A stretch of DNA of 64,000 nucleotides from Chitinophagales bacterium. Lineage in GTDB: Bacteria > Bacteroidota > Bacteroidia > Chitinophagales > Saprospiraceae. Below are positions 24,668 through 33,297 of this stretch, one piece after another. The stretch is from contig JAKSDI010000249.1 of NCBI GenBank assembly GCA_022360175.1, forward strand, positions 1-64,000, in the 5' to 3' direction. Positions within the stretch are counted from its first letter, which is position 1, and every line of letters begins with the position of its first letter. Position numbers and translations under genes: made by a program. The notes under the pieces were generated by a model. It had not been told where the DNA came from. It saw nothing but the letters and a program-made list of their open reading frames with translations, and did not search any database.

Positions 24668-25756
24668 TTATTCTTCAGTTTCGTTAAATAGTGAATTGGG
24701 ATCCGTTGTATATTTTACTGCCATTTCGCCTTGGTCAGTGCTATATATAAAGTATGCTTCTAGCCCTTCTGTATGGGAGGCAAGTTCAAAAGCCTTGTCT
24801 AGCCCCATTACCATGAAAGCAGTGGCATAGGCATCAGCAGTCATGCAATCTAATGCAAATACACTGGCAGATAATAAAGTATTTCTTTCTGGGAAACCAG
24901 TTTTTGGGCTGATTGTATGGCTGTATTTTATACCATCAACTTCATAGAAGTTACGATAGTTTCCAGAAGTTGCAAGTGCCATGTTTTTGAGCGGAACAGC
25001 CGTTTGAATAGCATCTATGGCAGCTCCTTCCTTTGGCAGATTAATGCCAATTGTCCATAATTTGCCTTTACTGTTTTTTCCTTTAGCAACGACTTCACCC
25101 CCAATATCGACCAAATAGTTTCCTACTTTTTTTTCTTGCGAAAGCATGTGGGCAATAGCATCTACTGCATATCCTTTTGCAATGGCGCTGAAGTCTAATT
25201 GTAATTGCGTTTGATTTTTAATAAGCTGAGCATCATTGCCTGATCCTTGCAATTGAATCTTATCCATACCAATTAGCTGGAGCAATGAATCTACCCGTAT
25301 ACTATCTATATTCTGGACCTTCTTTTTCTCGGTATATCCAAAGCCCCAATAGTTGACCAAAGGCATTACAGTAGGGTCGAAGTAGCCGTTTGTTTTAAGA
25401 TATATTTTTTGAGCAGCATTAAAATTGGCAAGAAAGTGAGCGTTGGGATAATTATCTAGCTGCTGACTTTCTGGATTGTAAGACATTTGTAGAGAGCCAT
25501 CAGATTTGTTAAACGTGGAGATAGTAGAATGGTCAATATATGTTGATACTTCCAGGTTGATAATGCGAAGTAATTCATCAATTTCTGATTGGAAATTACG
25601 TTCTTCAGCATCACTATAGGTAACTCTATAATAGGTACCCATCGTTTCTCCCTGAAGGGATACATAAGGCAGTTGTTTTTGCTGTGAGGCTTGATCGTTA
25701 GCGCAGGAGGCTATTAATAAGACAGCGAAGAAAAAAAAGATAATTTTTTTGAGCAT
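24668..25756 (-). CDS. apbE: FAD:protein FMN transferase (ApbE), lipoprotein
   Basis: The protein has 362 residues from the ATG at 25756 (MLKKIIFFFFAVLLIASC), with lipobox IASC. An upstream in-frame start at 25780 is less likely. ApbE motifs are all visible: GETMGTYYRVTYSD, GYFDPTVMPLVNYWGFG, DFSAIAKGYAVDAIA, YLVDIGGEVVAKG, TSGNYRNFYEVDGIKYSHTISPKTGFP and the metal/flavin-site DCMTADAYATAFMVMG. It attaches FMN to Ser/Thr of target proteins outside the cytoplasm (for example Na+-NQR or RNF subunits). It heads a minus-strand run that continues into the exonuclease, MbnP-like and diheme peroxidase genes; no target protein is encoded nearby. Confidence 0.95.
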   Translation of the reverse strand: MLKKIIFFFFAVLLIASCANDQASQQKQLPYVSLQGETMGTYYRVTYSDAEERNFQSEIDELLRIINLEVSTYIDHSTISTFNKSDGSLQMSYNPESQQLDNYPNAHFLANFNAAQKIYLKTNGYFDPTVMPLVNYWGFGYTEKKKVQNIDSIRVDSLLQLIGMDKIQLQGSGNDAQLIKNQTQLQLDFSAIAKGYAVDAIAHMLSQEKKVGNYLVDIGGEVVAKGKNSKGKLWTIGINLPKEGAAIDAIQTAVPLKNMALATSGNYRNFYEVDGIKYSHTISPKTGFPERNTLLSASVFALDCMTADAYATAFMVMGLDKAFELASHTEGLEAYFIYSTDQGEMAVKYTTDPNSLFNETEE

Positions 25757-26071
25757 TGCAATATTATAAGTATAAATCAAAAAAGATTTCAGTTAAGTGG
25801 ATGCTTGGCCCAAAGATTCCTTAGCATCATTATAACCAAAAAAGGATGAAATTATTTTTTGATTGATTGCTAAAATGATTTAAAACACGTTCTCAATGCA
25901 GACATTTATTTATTACCAACCTGATTCGACATTTGAGGATGCAAAGGTAGGTAATCAGAACTAAAAATGTTGCCTTCCATCATGGAGGAATGTGGATCAC
26001 AAAGTTAGTAAGAATAAAAGAATATCTTTTCTAGGGTATAACTTAAAAATTGTCATCTTTGCTGTTGAGCC
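25757..26071. promoter_or_regulatory. Divergent promoter region between apbE and the GT-C gene
   Basis: This 315-base gap separates divergent genes. On the minus strand a perfect -7 element TACCTTTG lies at 25942-25949, about 190 bases ahead of apbE. On the plus strand a weaker TCATCTTTG ends about 10 bases before the ATG at 26072. Nothing else is recognised. Confidence 0.5.
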
Positions 26072-27637
26072 ATGAAAATACATCAACTATCAAGCGAGCG
26101 TTTCCTTGGGATTATTAGCATCCTGTTCCTCATCAGTTTGTATATCAATCTGGGAGTCCAGCCTGTTTTCCTGGAAGAACCACGCCGGGCAATGATTGCC
26201 ATGGAAATGGTAGAGAATGATAATTATATTGTTCCTACACAAATGGGGGAGTATTATTATAAAAAGCCTCCAGTATTCAATTGGCTGCTGATATTGAGCA
26301 GTAAAATATTTGGTGGATTTTCTCCCTGGGCCTTACGGCTGCCTACCGTACTATCGGTTTTATTTGCGGGCTTATTATTATTTGGTATTGGGCGTCGTTA
26401 TGTAGATAAGATTTTTGGATGGCAATTGGCATTACTTTTTTCGACAGGGGGAGCAGTTTATTACTATTTTTCTTTAATAGGTGAAATAGATTTGTTCTAT
26501 ACCCTGGTTACGATAGCCAGCTTTTTTACTATTTTTCATTTTCAGCAACAAAGAAAATGGTGGCAACTATTTACGCTTGCTTATGGGCTGGCGGCAATTG
26601 GTACTCTGACAAAAGGCTTGCCATCTATTCCTTTTTTGGGATTGACCCTGGTAGCCTGGTTATGGTACACAGGAGATTGGAAAAAATTATTTTCATTTCC
26701 ACATATAGGAGGGATAGTGGTTTATGGGATATTAATTGGAGGGTATGCGCTAGCTTATCATCAATTCAATCCTATACAAGATTATATAGCACAGCTTTTC
26801 TCTGAATCTGTAAATCGCACAGCAGTAGAAAACTCTAGCTGGAAGATCATCAGCCATATTCTCAACTTTCCATTAGATACTATTAAAGATAGTTTGCCCG
26901 GTAGTTTACTGCTAATTTTTTTGATTAGAAAAGATTGGAAGAAGCTATTGTTTAGCCACCCTCTACTGGCATTTTCAGTTATTGCATTTCTGATTAATTA
27001 TGCCTTGTATTGGTTGTCTCCAGGTACCCGGCAGCGATATATATACATGCTATACCCATTTTTATTAATTATAGGGCTTTATGTATATCGGTATAGAGAT
27101 ACAGGGCCTCTTTGGTCCCAACGTGTTTTTTCAGTATTGGTAGGAGTTGTATTAGTTGTTGCCTGTTTGGGGAGTATAGCCCTTAATTTTATACCCAGTT
27201 TTGATTTCTTGCACAACAGGTGGCTGATTTCATTACTATTCACTATTGTTTTCGGAGGGCTGTTTTTGCTTTATAGGCAAGATAAACAACGTCCTCTTTT
27301 ATGGCTATTATTGGCAGGGGTAGTGTTTCGCCTTTTCTTCGATTTTACAATCCCACACCAACGTGCTCATGATAGCACAGGGCAAATTAATAGGGACAAG
27401 GCAGTAGAGATACATGAATTAGTACATGAAGATGCCCTTTATATATATAAGGGAGCTCGTTTTTCATTTACCACTGTTTATTATCTCAATCGCTTACGCG
27501 GAAAGGCCTTACATCGTAAATATGATTTAATACCAGATTCGTATTTCATAGCACCAGAAGCAGCTTTACCTGAGTATCCGGCACTCATTAAATTGCAGTT
27601 CCACGATAGCTATTTTAAATTGATAAAGGTGGAATAA
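26072..27637 (+). CDS. GT-C (ArnT/PMT-like, family 39) membrane glycosyltransferase
   Basis: This 521-residue integral membrane protein has about 11-12 hydrophobic segments. The first periplasmic loop carries the acidic family signature (LEEPRRAMIAMEMVEN, then YYYKKPPVFNWLL), as in ArnT and other polyprenyl-phosphate-sugar-dependent transferases. WALRLPTVLSVLF, and later LTKGLPSIPFL, fit the PMT_2 family. It would move a sugar from a lipid carrier to a lipid or protein acceptor on the periplasmic side of the inner membrane. Neighbours are a GT2 glycosyltransferase and an FkbM methyltransferase, convergent with it by three bases, which suggests an envelope or glycoconjugate role. The exact sugar and acceptor cannot be told. 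Confidence 0.85.
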   Translation: MKIHQLSSERFLGIISILFLISLYINLGVQPVFLEEPRRAMIAMEMVENDNYIVPTQMGEYYYKKPPVFNWLLILSSKIFGGFSPWALRLPTVLSVLFAGLLLFGIGRRYVDKIFGWQLALLFSTGGAVYYYFSLIGEIDLFYTLVTIASFFTIFHFQQQRKWWQLFTLAYGLAAIGTLTKGLPSIPFLGLTLVAWLWYTGDWKKLFSFPHIGGIVVYGILIGGYALAYHQFNPIQDYIAQLFSESVNRTAVENSSWKIISHILNFPLDTIKDSLPGSLLLIFLIRKDWKKLLFSHPLLAFSVIAFLINYALYWLSPGTRQRYIYMLYPFLLIIGLYVYRYRDTGPLWSQRVFSVLVGVVLVVACLGSIALNFIPSFDFLHNRWLISLLFTIVFGGLFLLYRQDKQRPLLWLLLAGVVFRLFFDFTIPHQRAHDSTGQINRDKAVEIHELVHEDALYIYKGARFSFTTVYYLNRLRGKALHRKYDLIPDSYFIAPEAALPEYPALIKLQFHDSYFKLIKVE

Positions 27638-27640
27638 TGC

Positions 27641-28504
27641 TTATTTTTTTATCCCTAATTTCTCAAGCATTCTCTCCTTTCTGAAGGATCGGATGAAATT
27701 TCCTTCTTCTTTTGTTATGATAAAAGCATCCCTCTTTAACCATGATTCCAGCCATCCCCACATTACTCCTAAGCCTGTTAGTATATAGGGCTTATTGAGA
27801 TAACCTGCTTTAATGGCACTTATTAGAGTAATCAGAAAGCCATAACGTAAGCGATACATACCATTGCCTACTTTAATGCGTATTTTGATTGAACCCGTTT
27901 CTGCTCCTAACTCTCTAAAATGCTTGATAGATAATGTAGGGTCAACTTCGATAGACCAGCCATGGTAGCGTGCCAGCAATTCATCTGCTGTATCCCAGCC
28001 AATGGATGTCCTGAGCCCTTTTATATCCTGAAAACAAGCCTTGCGGTAAGATTTAAAAGCTCCTTTTACATGGTCAACATCAGAAAAGTTTTCGTACACC
28101 CACTTCCCATTGCGTTCTATAACTATAGTACCACCGGCTATTCCCAGCTTTGGATCTGCTTTAAACATGGAACTTACACGTTCAAAGTAATCTGTAGGGA
28201 GCGATAAATCGGCATCTAATTTTACAAGGAAATCATAATCTTCATTGATATTGTTGTAACCAAGGTAGAATGCCCGAACGACTTTAGAACCAGAGGCTCT
28301 TTTCTCCTTCTTTTCATTATTAACCAGCCGTATCCAAGGGTATATCTCCATCTGCTGGCGAATAATATCAGGAGTTGCATCAGAGGAGCCATCGTTGACA
28401 ATAATCAATCTTCGAGGCAAAAGAGTTTGTTGGGCTACAGTTGCTATTGCTTGTTTAATGAAAGCTTCTTCATTATAAGCAGGCATGATAATAATATACT
28501 CCAT
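27641..28504 (-). CDS. Family 2 glycosyltransferase
   Basis: The 287-residue protein has a GT-A fold. The N-terminal MEYIIIMPAYNEEAFIKQAI and VNDGSSDATPDII are typical nucleotide-sugar binding segments, and KLDADLSLP carries the metal-binding DxD. A C-terminal hydrophobic stretch (TLISAIKAGYLNKPYILTGLGVMWG) may touch the membrane. It transfers a sugar from a nucleotide donor to a lipid or polysaccharide acceptor at the cytoplasmic face. It lies 12 bases after the FkbM methyltransferase gene on the same strand, so the two are co-transcribed. Its stop codon is three bases from the end of the convergent GT-C gene. Confidence 0.9.
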   Translation of the reverse strand: MEYIIIMPAYNEEAFIKQAIATVAQQTLLPRRLIIVNDGSSDATPDIIRQQMEIYPWIRLVNNEKKEKRASGSKVVRAFYLGYNNINEDYDFLVKLDADLSLPTDYFERVSSMFKADPKLGIAGGTIVIERNGKWVYENFSDVDHVKGAFKSYRKACFQDIKGLRTSIGWDTADELLARYHGWSIEVDPTLSIKHFRELGAETGSIKIRIKVGNGMYRLRYGFLITLISAIKAGYLNKPYILTGLGVMWGWLESWLKRDAFIITKEEGNFIRSFRKERMLEKLGIKK

Positions 28505-28516
28505 AACAGGAAGGGC

Positions 28517-29281
28517 TTATCCTCTGAAAAATACTCCGTCAATAGTATTTACACGGCCGGTATTAAGGTCAATCCCTTCGACGTGGAAGCTATAGGGGTG
28601 AAATCCATTTGTCTTGGCAAATTCCATTATATCATAGAATTCAAAGCGAGTATCTGCATAGATCGCATAGAGAGGAATTTCTATCTTCAGGCCTTTCGAT
28701 CTTTTAAGAGTTTCTACTGCTCCATCCAATACTTCTTTTTCATATCCCTGAGTATCAATTTTTAGCATGATCACTGCATCTTTTTCAGGGATATACTGAT
28801 CGAGAATGCTGTCTATGCGATGAACAGGAGTTTTTTCTTTTCGTACAATCTGGGATTTTTGATTGTGTGAAACATAAGTATCTTTTATTTCCAAAATAGA
28901 ACTAAAGACAGTATCATCCGATACATTAATTTCGATTTCTCCATCTTCACTACCTATCGCACAGCGTTCGGCTACCTGCCAGTTAGGATATGTTTTGCTA
29001 CGTTTTAACAGTTCTTGATATGCATTATTGACAGGCTCGAAAGAAATCACTTTTCCTTTATATCCAAAGTCATAGAGAGATTCTGCAAACTGCCCTGTAT
29101 TAGCACCAATGTCGATTACGTGTGTAATGCCCATCATTTTAAAGAGCATTGCATTACGCATGTCTTCACTGGCAGAAGGTGTAAATCTTTTCAAACGGAT
29201 ATATAGGCCAGTACTTTTGCCAATAATTCGCTTAGCGCGATCAAGCGTTTTTGACTGTAAAATTTTCTGTAGTAGGTTCAT
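28517..29281 (-). CDS. FkbM-family methyltransferase
   Basis: This 254-residue cytoplasmic protein has the SAM-binding motif HVIDIGANTGQFAESL (motif I), followed by VISFEPVNNAYQEL (motif II), EDGEIEINVS and MLKIDTQGYEKEVLDGA, all typical of the FkbM family. FkbM enzymes O-methylate sugars, lipids or natural products. Adjacent glycosyltransferases suggest methylation of a glycan. It is the first gene of a two-gene minus-strand unit with the GT2 gene. The start ATG at 29281 is followed by a helical N-terminus rather than a signal peptide. Confidence 0.9.
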   Translation of the reverse strand: MNLLQKILQSKTLDRAKRIIGKSTGLYIRLKRFTPSASEDMRNAMLFKMMGITHVIDIGANTGQFAESLYDFGYKGKVISFEPVNNAYQELLKRSKTYPNWQVAERCAIGSEDGEIEINVSDDTVFSSILEIKDTYVSHNQKSQIVRKEKTPVHRIDSILDQYIPEKDAVIMLKIDTQGYEKEVLDGAVETLKRSKGLKIEIPLYAIYADTRFEFYDIMEFAKTNGFHPYSFHVEGIDLNTGRVNTIDGVFFRG

Positions 29282-29345
29282 ACCTTTTTTTTTGCCGGCA
29301 CAAAGGTAATAGCTTCTATGAAAAAAGGCTGGTAATAAGATTACT

Positions 29346-32300
29346 TTATCTAGTCATTGCCCATACCCAATTTCCTTCAATATCGAAATACCCTAATTTA
29401 TCTCCTTTCTCTACTCTGAATAAACCTTCACCAGCATAGCTGATGTATTCATAATCCGGTTTAACGATTAGATCACCATCTAGGCTAGCTAGTCCATTAA
29501 AGCCGTGTATTCGTACTTTAGCATAGCCATCCTCAAATGAATTAATCTGATCATATTTAGGAGGAATGATCTCTATTCCTTTTTGATTGATGATACCCCA
29601 TTTACCATTAACTTGTACTACTGCAACTCCATATTTGAATTCTGAAGCTCTTTGGTAATAGCCATCGTAAAGACTTGCTTCTTCCGTAATATAGTAGAAG
29701 CGATATTTTTCATCCCGTACCAAGCCTCTTCCTCCCTGAAAGTTGAGTAAACGATCAAGGCTAGGGGCTATTAATTGTTCTCCCTGATGATTAATAAGGC
29801 CTGCTTTTCTCATACCTTTATAGACAACGGCTCTGCCATCTTTAAAATCCAGACATTTGGAATATTCGAAAGGAATAGCAACATCCCCTTTGGGGTTAAT
29901 ATAGCCACAATCACCATTTCTTTGTACTGCTGCCAGTCCTTCAGAAAAGGAAGCCGCTTTTGAGTAAACCGCAGGAATTACAAGCCGGCCAGTAGTATCT
30001 ATATATCCGTATTCGTCTCTATATCGTGCTACGGCCAGTCCTTCTTTAAACTCTTGAATGCTTTTAAGAGGAAGCTTGGTGATCATCTCTCCATTAATAT
30101 CTATAAGGCCATAGGAAACGTTAGCATTACCGGGGCGTGCTACCGCTAATCGATATTCATTATACGCATTAATTTCAGCATATCTAGGTCTCATGACATA
30201 AGTCCCACTAAGGTTAATGAGTCCAAAATCACCATCTTGAACAACTCTGGCCACTCCCCATTGAAAATCAAATGCTTTGTCAAAACGAGGAGAGATTACA
30301 AATTTTCCATCCTTATTTAAATAGCCACAACCTTTATCTGTTTGAACCCAGGCAACTTGATGGCGAAAATTGCCTGCTTTTTTATAAATGAAATCGATTT
30401 CAACATCTCCCTGTTTATCTATAAACCCCCAGCCGGTACCTAGCCTGGCAGCAGCCATACCTTCACTGAAATTTTGGACTTCCCTAAAACGACATGGAAT
30501 TATCTCAAAACCATTATGATCGACAAATCCCCACATTCCATTTCTTTTCACTGCCAGGCGTCCTTCATTGAAAGAGCCTATCTCGTCATAAATAGCACTT
30601 ACGGCTAGCTGGCCAAGTGTATCAATTAAACCATATTTAGGCTCTTTTATATATACTCGAACAATTGTATTATTAGTGTTTTCAAGAAATTGAACACCAT
30701 CATAATCACATGGAATAACTACTTTGGCATTTTGATTAACCATTCCCCATTTTCCACTACATTCTACAATTCCTACATTATTGATAAAGTCATTTACAAA
30801 AGTATATTGTGGAGGTACTATAACTTGCCCACTTGTATCGATGTATCCCCACTCACAACCTTTGCAAATAAGGCTGGCTTCTCGTTGAAACTGTTGGTCG
30901 TGTTGAGTATAATCAAGCATTATACTTGGAACTGCCAAGCTGTTAAGATAGGATCGTAATTTCCCAAGAGAATGTTCCGTTTGTGTTGAGCCAGATAATT
31001 TACCGGTAAAACTGAAGCGAGCTACTCCATTCACAAAATTCCCAACATAAGCCATATCCTTTTTTACCACCTTGCCTATTCGGTCTATTAATCCTTGCCT
31101 ACCATTACTGAAAGTAACCCTGGCAAGTGGAGCACCACTGTGAAAATCTTCGAACTTAATATCCCAAAAGTCCAACTCTGTAACTAATTTACCAAGCTCA
31201 TTGCTGACCAGGCCTAAAAGGGCATCAAAACGGAAATTGGTACGGTCAAATGTATATTCTTTTGCTTTAGGAATACCGACTAAGGTGAAGCCTAGTTGGC
31301 GCTCGACATGTACCGAACTAAAAGTAGCGGGAATTTGGATACTTCCATCCTCTAACTTTCTAAGCCCCCATCGATCTTCAGAAGGAGAGTAAAACCATTC
31401 AAATTGCTCCAGGAGATAGTCATTGGTTGTACCTACAGCCAGTTTCCCAGAATTTTCTTTCCCAGCTATACGAACCTGGAAGTGATTGCTGAAATTATTG
31501 GCATCTTGTAGCTCGCCTTGTTGATTGAATTGGAGAACTGTTAATTTTTCGCCTGATTGTGACTCTTGATCAAGAGTATAGGCTTTGGCAGTATTATTTT
31601 CAATGTGTATTTTATGATATTGGGGTTGGACCACTTCTTTGCCCTGGAAATTACAAATACCAAAACGTCCTTCTTTTTTGACGATACAAATTTTATCCTT
31701 TAAAGGAGCGATGTAGTCATATTCAAAAGGTATTAATAGTTCTCCTCCACTTTGGACAACTCCCCATTTACCATGAAGATTGACTCTGAATAATTGGTCG
31801 TTATATGCTTGTATCTCATCATAAGCTACAGGGAGCACTAGATTTCCACACCAATCTAATAAACCTAACTGGCGATTCTTTTTTGCTATAATATAACGAG
31901 GGGAGAAAGAATAATAGTCATCATATTGACTATTCCTAAAGATGCGAGAGCAAGCAATAGAGTATACAAAATTGCCCTTCCCATTGGATAGTTTTATATA
32001 TTGATCAGAAATACGGCTGAAAGTCTGATAGGCTGCTTCTATTACATCAATACCATAAAAATCGACTGCTCCCCAATTTCGGCCTTCGCGATAAAAATAT
32101 AAACTATCGTTGTAGAAACGTATCTCTTCAGCTTTGTTAGGCAATATTTCTCTACCTGTGCCAGATAATAAACCCAATCGGTTTTGTAAATTAGTAATAA
32201 AAAAATTGCCTTTCTCGTATTGGATTTCGTTGTATTTTGGAGTTGCCAGCTTATGGCCAAACTTGTTGGTAAGCCCCCATTTACCTTCTTTCTGATAGGC

Positions 32301-32726
32301 AAGGTAAAAACTATTCCATACCTGCACACGTTCGTACCCTTTTTCTAATAAGATTTCTCCTCGTAGATTAATAACCATCCATTGTCCCTGGTCCATTACT
32401 GCAACCAGTGTAGAATCGAGTACTTTTAAATCTTCAAAAGCAGGTTCAATAACTTCATCTCCATTTGCATTTAGCATTCCTACTTTTCCTTCCCTTTGCA
32501 TAACCGCGTAACCGAATTGTTGAAATTCGCCAATAGCATCATAATCAGGTTCCAATACAATATCTCCATTCGAATTAATTAGCCCCCACTTTTTTTCAAC
32601 TTTAATAGGGAAGAAAGGCTGAGCTTGTATACTAACAAAGCTATTGGCCAGGCTGAATACCAGGGCGAATATCAAAATGCGAATTGCCGACGTTTTACGG
32701 GATGGTTGATGAATGTTTCGATTCAT
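29346..32726 (-). CDS. Exported protein made of about 26 WG (KWG) repeats
   Basis: The 1126-residue protein has a signal peptide (core RILIFALVFSLANSFVSIQA). The rest is a near-continuous array of WG repeats of about 35-45 residues, with units such as KKWGLINSNGDIVLEPDYD, GKWGMVNQNAKVVIPCDYD and GMWGFVDHNGFEIIPCRF. The array is broken near residues 400-560 by more diverged material. No enzyme domain, lipobox or T9SS sorting domain is seen. WG-repeat proteins are common in Bacteroidota and have no clear biochemical role; a binding or scaffold role in the periplasm or outside is a guess. The gene stands alone, with 570 bases of mostly gene-free DNA ahead of it. Confidence 0.9.
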   Translation of the reverse strand: MNRNIHQPSRKTSAIRILIFALVFSLANSFVSIQAQPFFPIKVEKKWGLINSNGDIVLEPDYDAIGEFQQFGYAVMQREGKVGMLNANGDEVIEPAFEDLKVLDSTLVAVMDQGQWMVINLRGEILLEKGYERVQVWNSFYLAYQKEGKWGLTNKFGHKLATPKYNEIQYEKGNFFITNLQNRLGLLSGTGREILPNKAEEIRFYNDSLYFYREGRNWGAVDFYGIDVIEAAYQTFSRISDQYIKLSNGKGNFVYSIACSRIFRNSQYDDYYSFSPRYIIAKKNRQLGLLDWCGNLVLPVAYDEIQAYNDQLFRVNLHGKWGVVQSGGELLIPFEYDYIAPLKDKICIVKKEGRFGICNFQGKEVVQPQYHKIHIENNTAKAYTLDQESQSGEKLTVLQFNQQGELQDANNFSNHFQVRIAGKENSGKLAVGTTNDYLLEQFEWFYSPSEDRWGLRKLEDGSIQIPATFSSVHVERQLGFTLVGIPKAKEYTFDRTNFRFDALLGLVSNELGKLVTELDFWDIKFEDFHSGAPLARVTFSNGRQGLIDRIGKVVKKDMAYVGNFVNGVARFSFTGKLSGSTQTEHSLGKLRSYLNSLAVPSIMLDYTQHDQQFQREASLICKGCEWGYIDTSGQVIVPPQYTFVNDFINNVGIVECSGKWGMVNQNAKVVIPCDYDGVQFLENTNNTIVRVYIKEPKYGLIDTLGQLAVSAIYDEIGSFNEGRLAVKRNGMWGFVDHNGFEIIPCRFREVQNFSEGMAAARLGTGWGFIDKQGDVEIDFIYKKAGNFRHQVAWVQTDKGCGYLNKDGKFVISPRFDKAFDFQWGVARVVQDGDFGLINLSGTYVMRPRYAEINAYNEYRLAVARPGNANVSYGLIDINGEMITKLPLKSIQEFKEGLAVARYRDEYGYIDTTGRLVIPAVYSKAASFSEGLAAVQRNGDCGYINPKGDVAIPFEYSKCLDFKDGRAVVYKGMRKAGLINHQGEQLIAPSLDRLLNFQGGRGLVRDEKYRFYYITEEASLYDGYYQRASEFKYGVAVVQVNGKWGIINQKGIEIIPPKYDQINSFEDGYAKVRIHGFNGLASLDGDLIVKPDYEYISYAGEGLFRVEKGDKLGYFDIEGNWVWAMTR

Positions 32727-33297
32727 AGATATTACGGAGCAATACTTATAGTAAAGAAGATCACGTTTGAATTTTTTTACAAAAATGATGCCTATACTCG
32801 TATAGTGTAGGTGTATTTTTTCTAACAGAGAATTCCTTCACTATATTTTGATGATTTTTGTTCATTCGCAAAATAGAATACCAAGTTAAACGAAATTAAA
32901 ACGGAATAAATTTGACTAAAGCCAAGAATTATTTCAATATTTTATGCTAAAGGGGGATAAATAAATCTTGAATGTAAAAAATTAAAATAGGGTTAAGTCT
33001 GATAAAGTTTTATTCAGATGCACCCAGATTGGGGTATGTCATATCCATTTGCTCTCCTCGTAGACCTGTTTTTGGACATTCTCTGTCTAACAAGTTACAC
33101 CGCAATTGTTATGGAGTAGTTGCTATGAGCAGGACAAAATTACAAAAAAAGCTATACGTGGCATATATTTAACATTTTTTCATATAATAAAAACATTAAA
33201 TTGATAATGAAACTCTTTTTATAGAGCATTTTACATAGGAGTATTGAACAAAATTTAAAATTTATACATTTGCATACTATAAACGACTAATAATAGT
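32727..33297. other. Divergent intergenic region between the WG-repeat gene and topA
   Basis: This 571-base region has no supported gene. It holds the topA promoter near its right end and, on the minus strand, a TAATTTTG element at 33135-33142 in the 14-base sequence GTAATTTTGTCCTG that also occurs at 19084-19097. That would give the WG-repeat gene a leader of about 400 bases. Within it a 12-codon minus-strand frame (MDMTYPNLGASE, about 33014-33052) follows a purine-rich GAGGAGAG. The frame is too short to call. Confidence 0.4.
33244..33272 (+). promoter_or_regulatory. topA promoter
   Basis: TTG (33244-33246) and TACATTTG (33265-33272) are separated by 18 bases, a textbook Bacteroidota promoter. 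It ends 25 bases before the topA ATG. Confidence 0.7.

Noticed and set aside
33014-33052. 12-codon minus-strand frame after GAGGAGAG in the WG-gene leader
   Set aside because: Too short, no enrichment of any amino acid and no terminator nearby, so a leader-peptide role is not supported.
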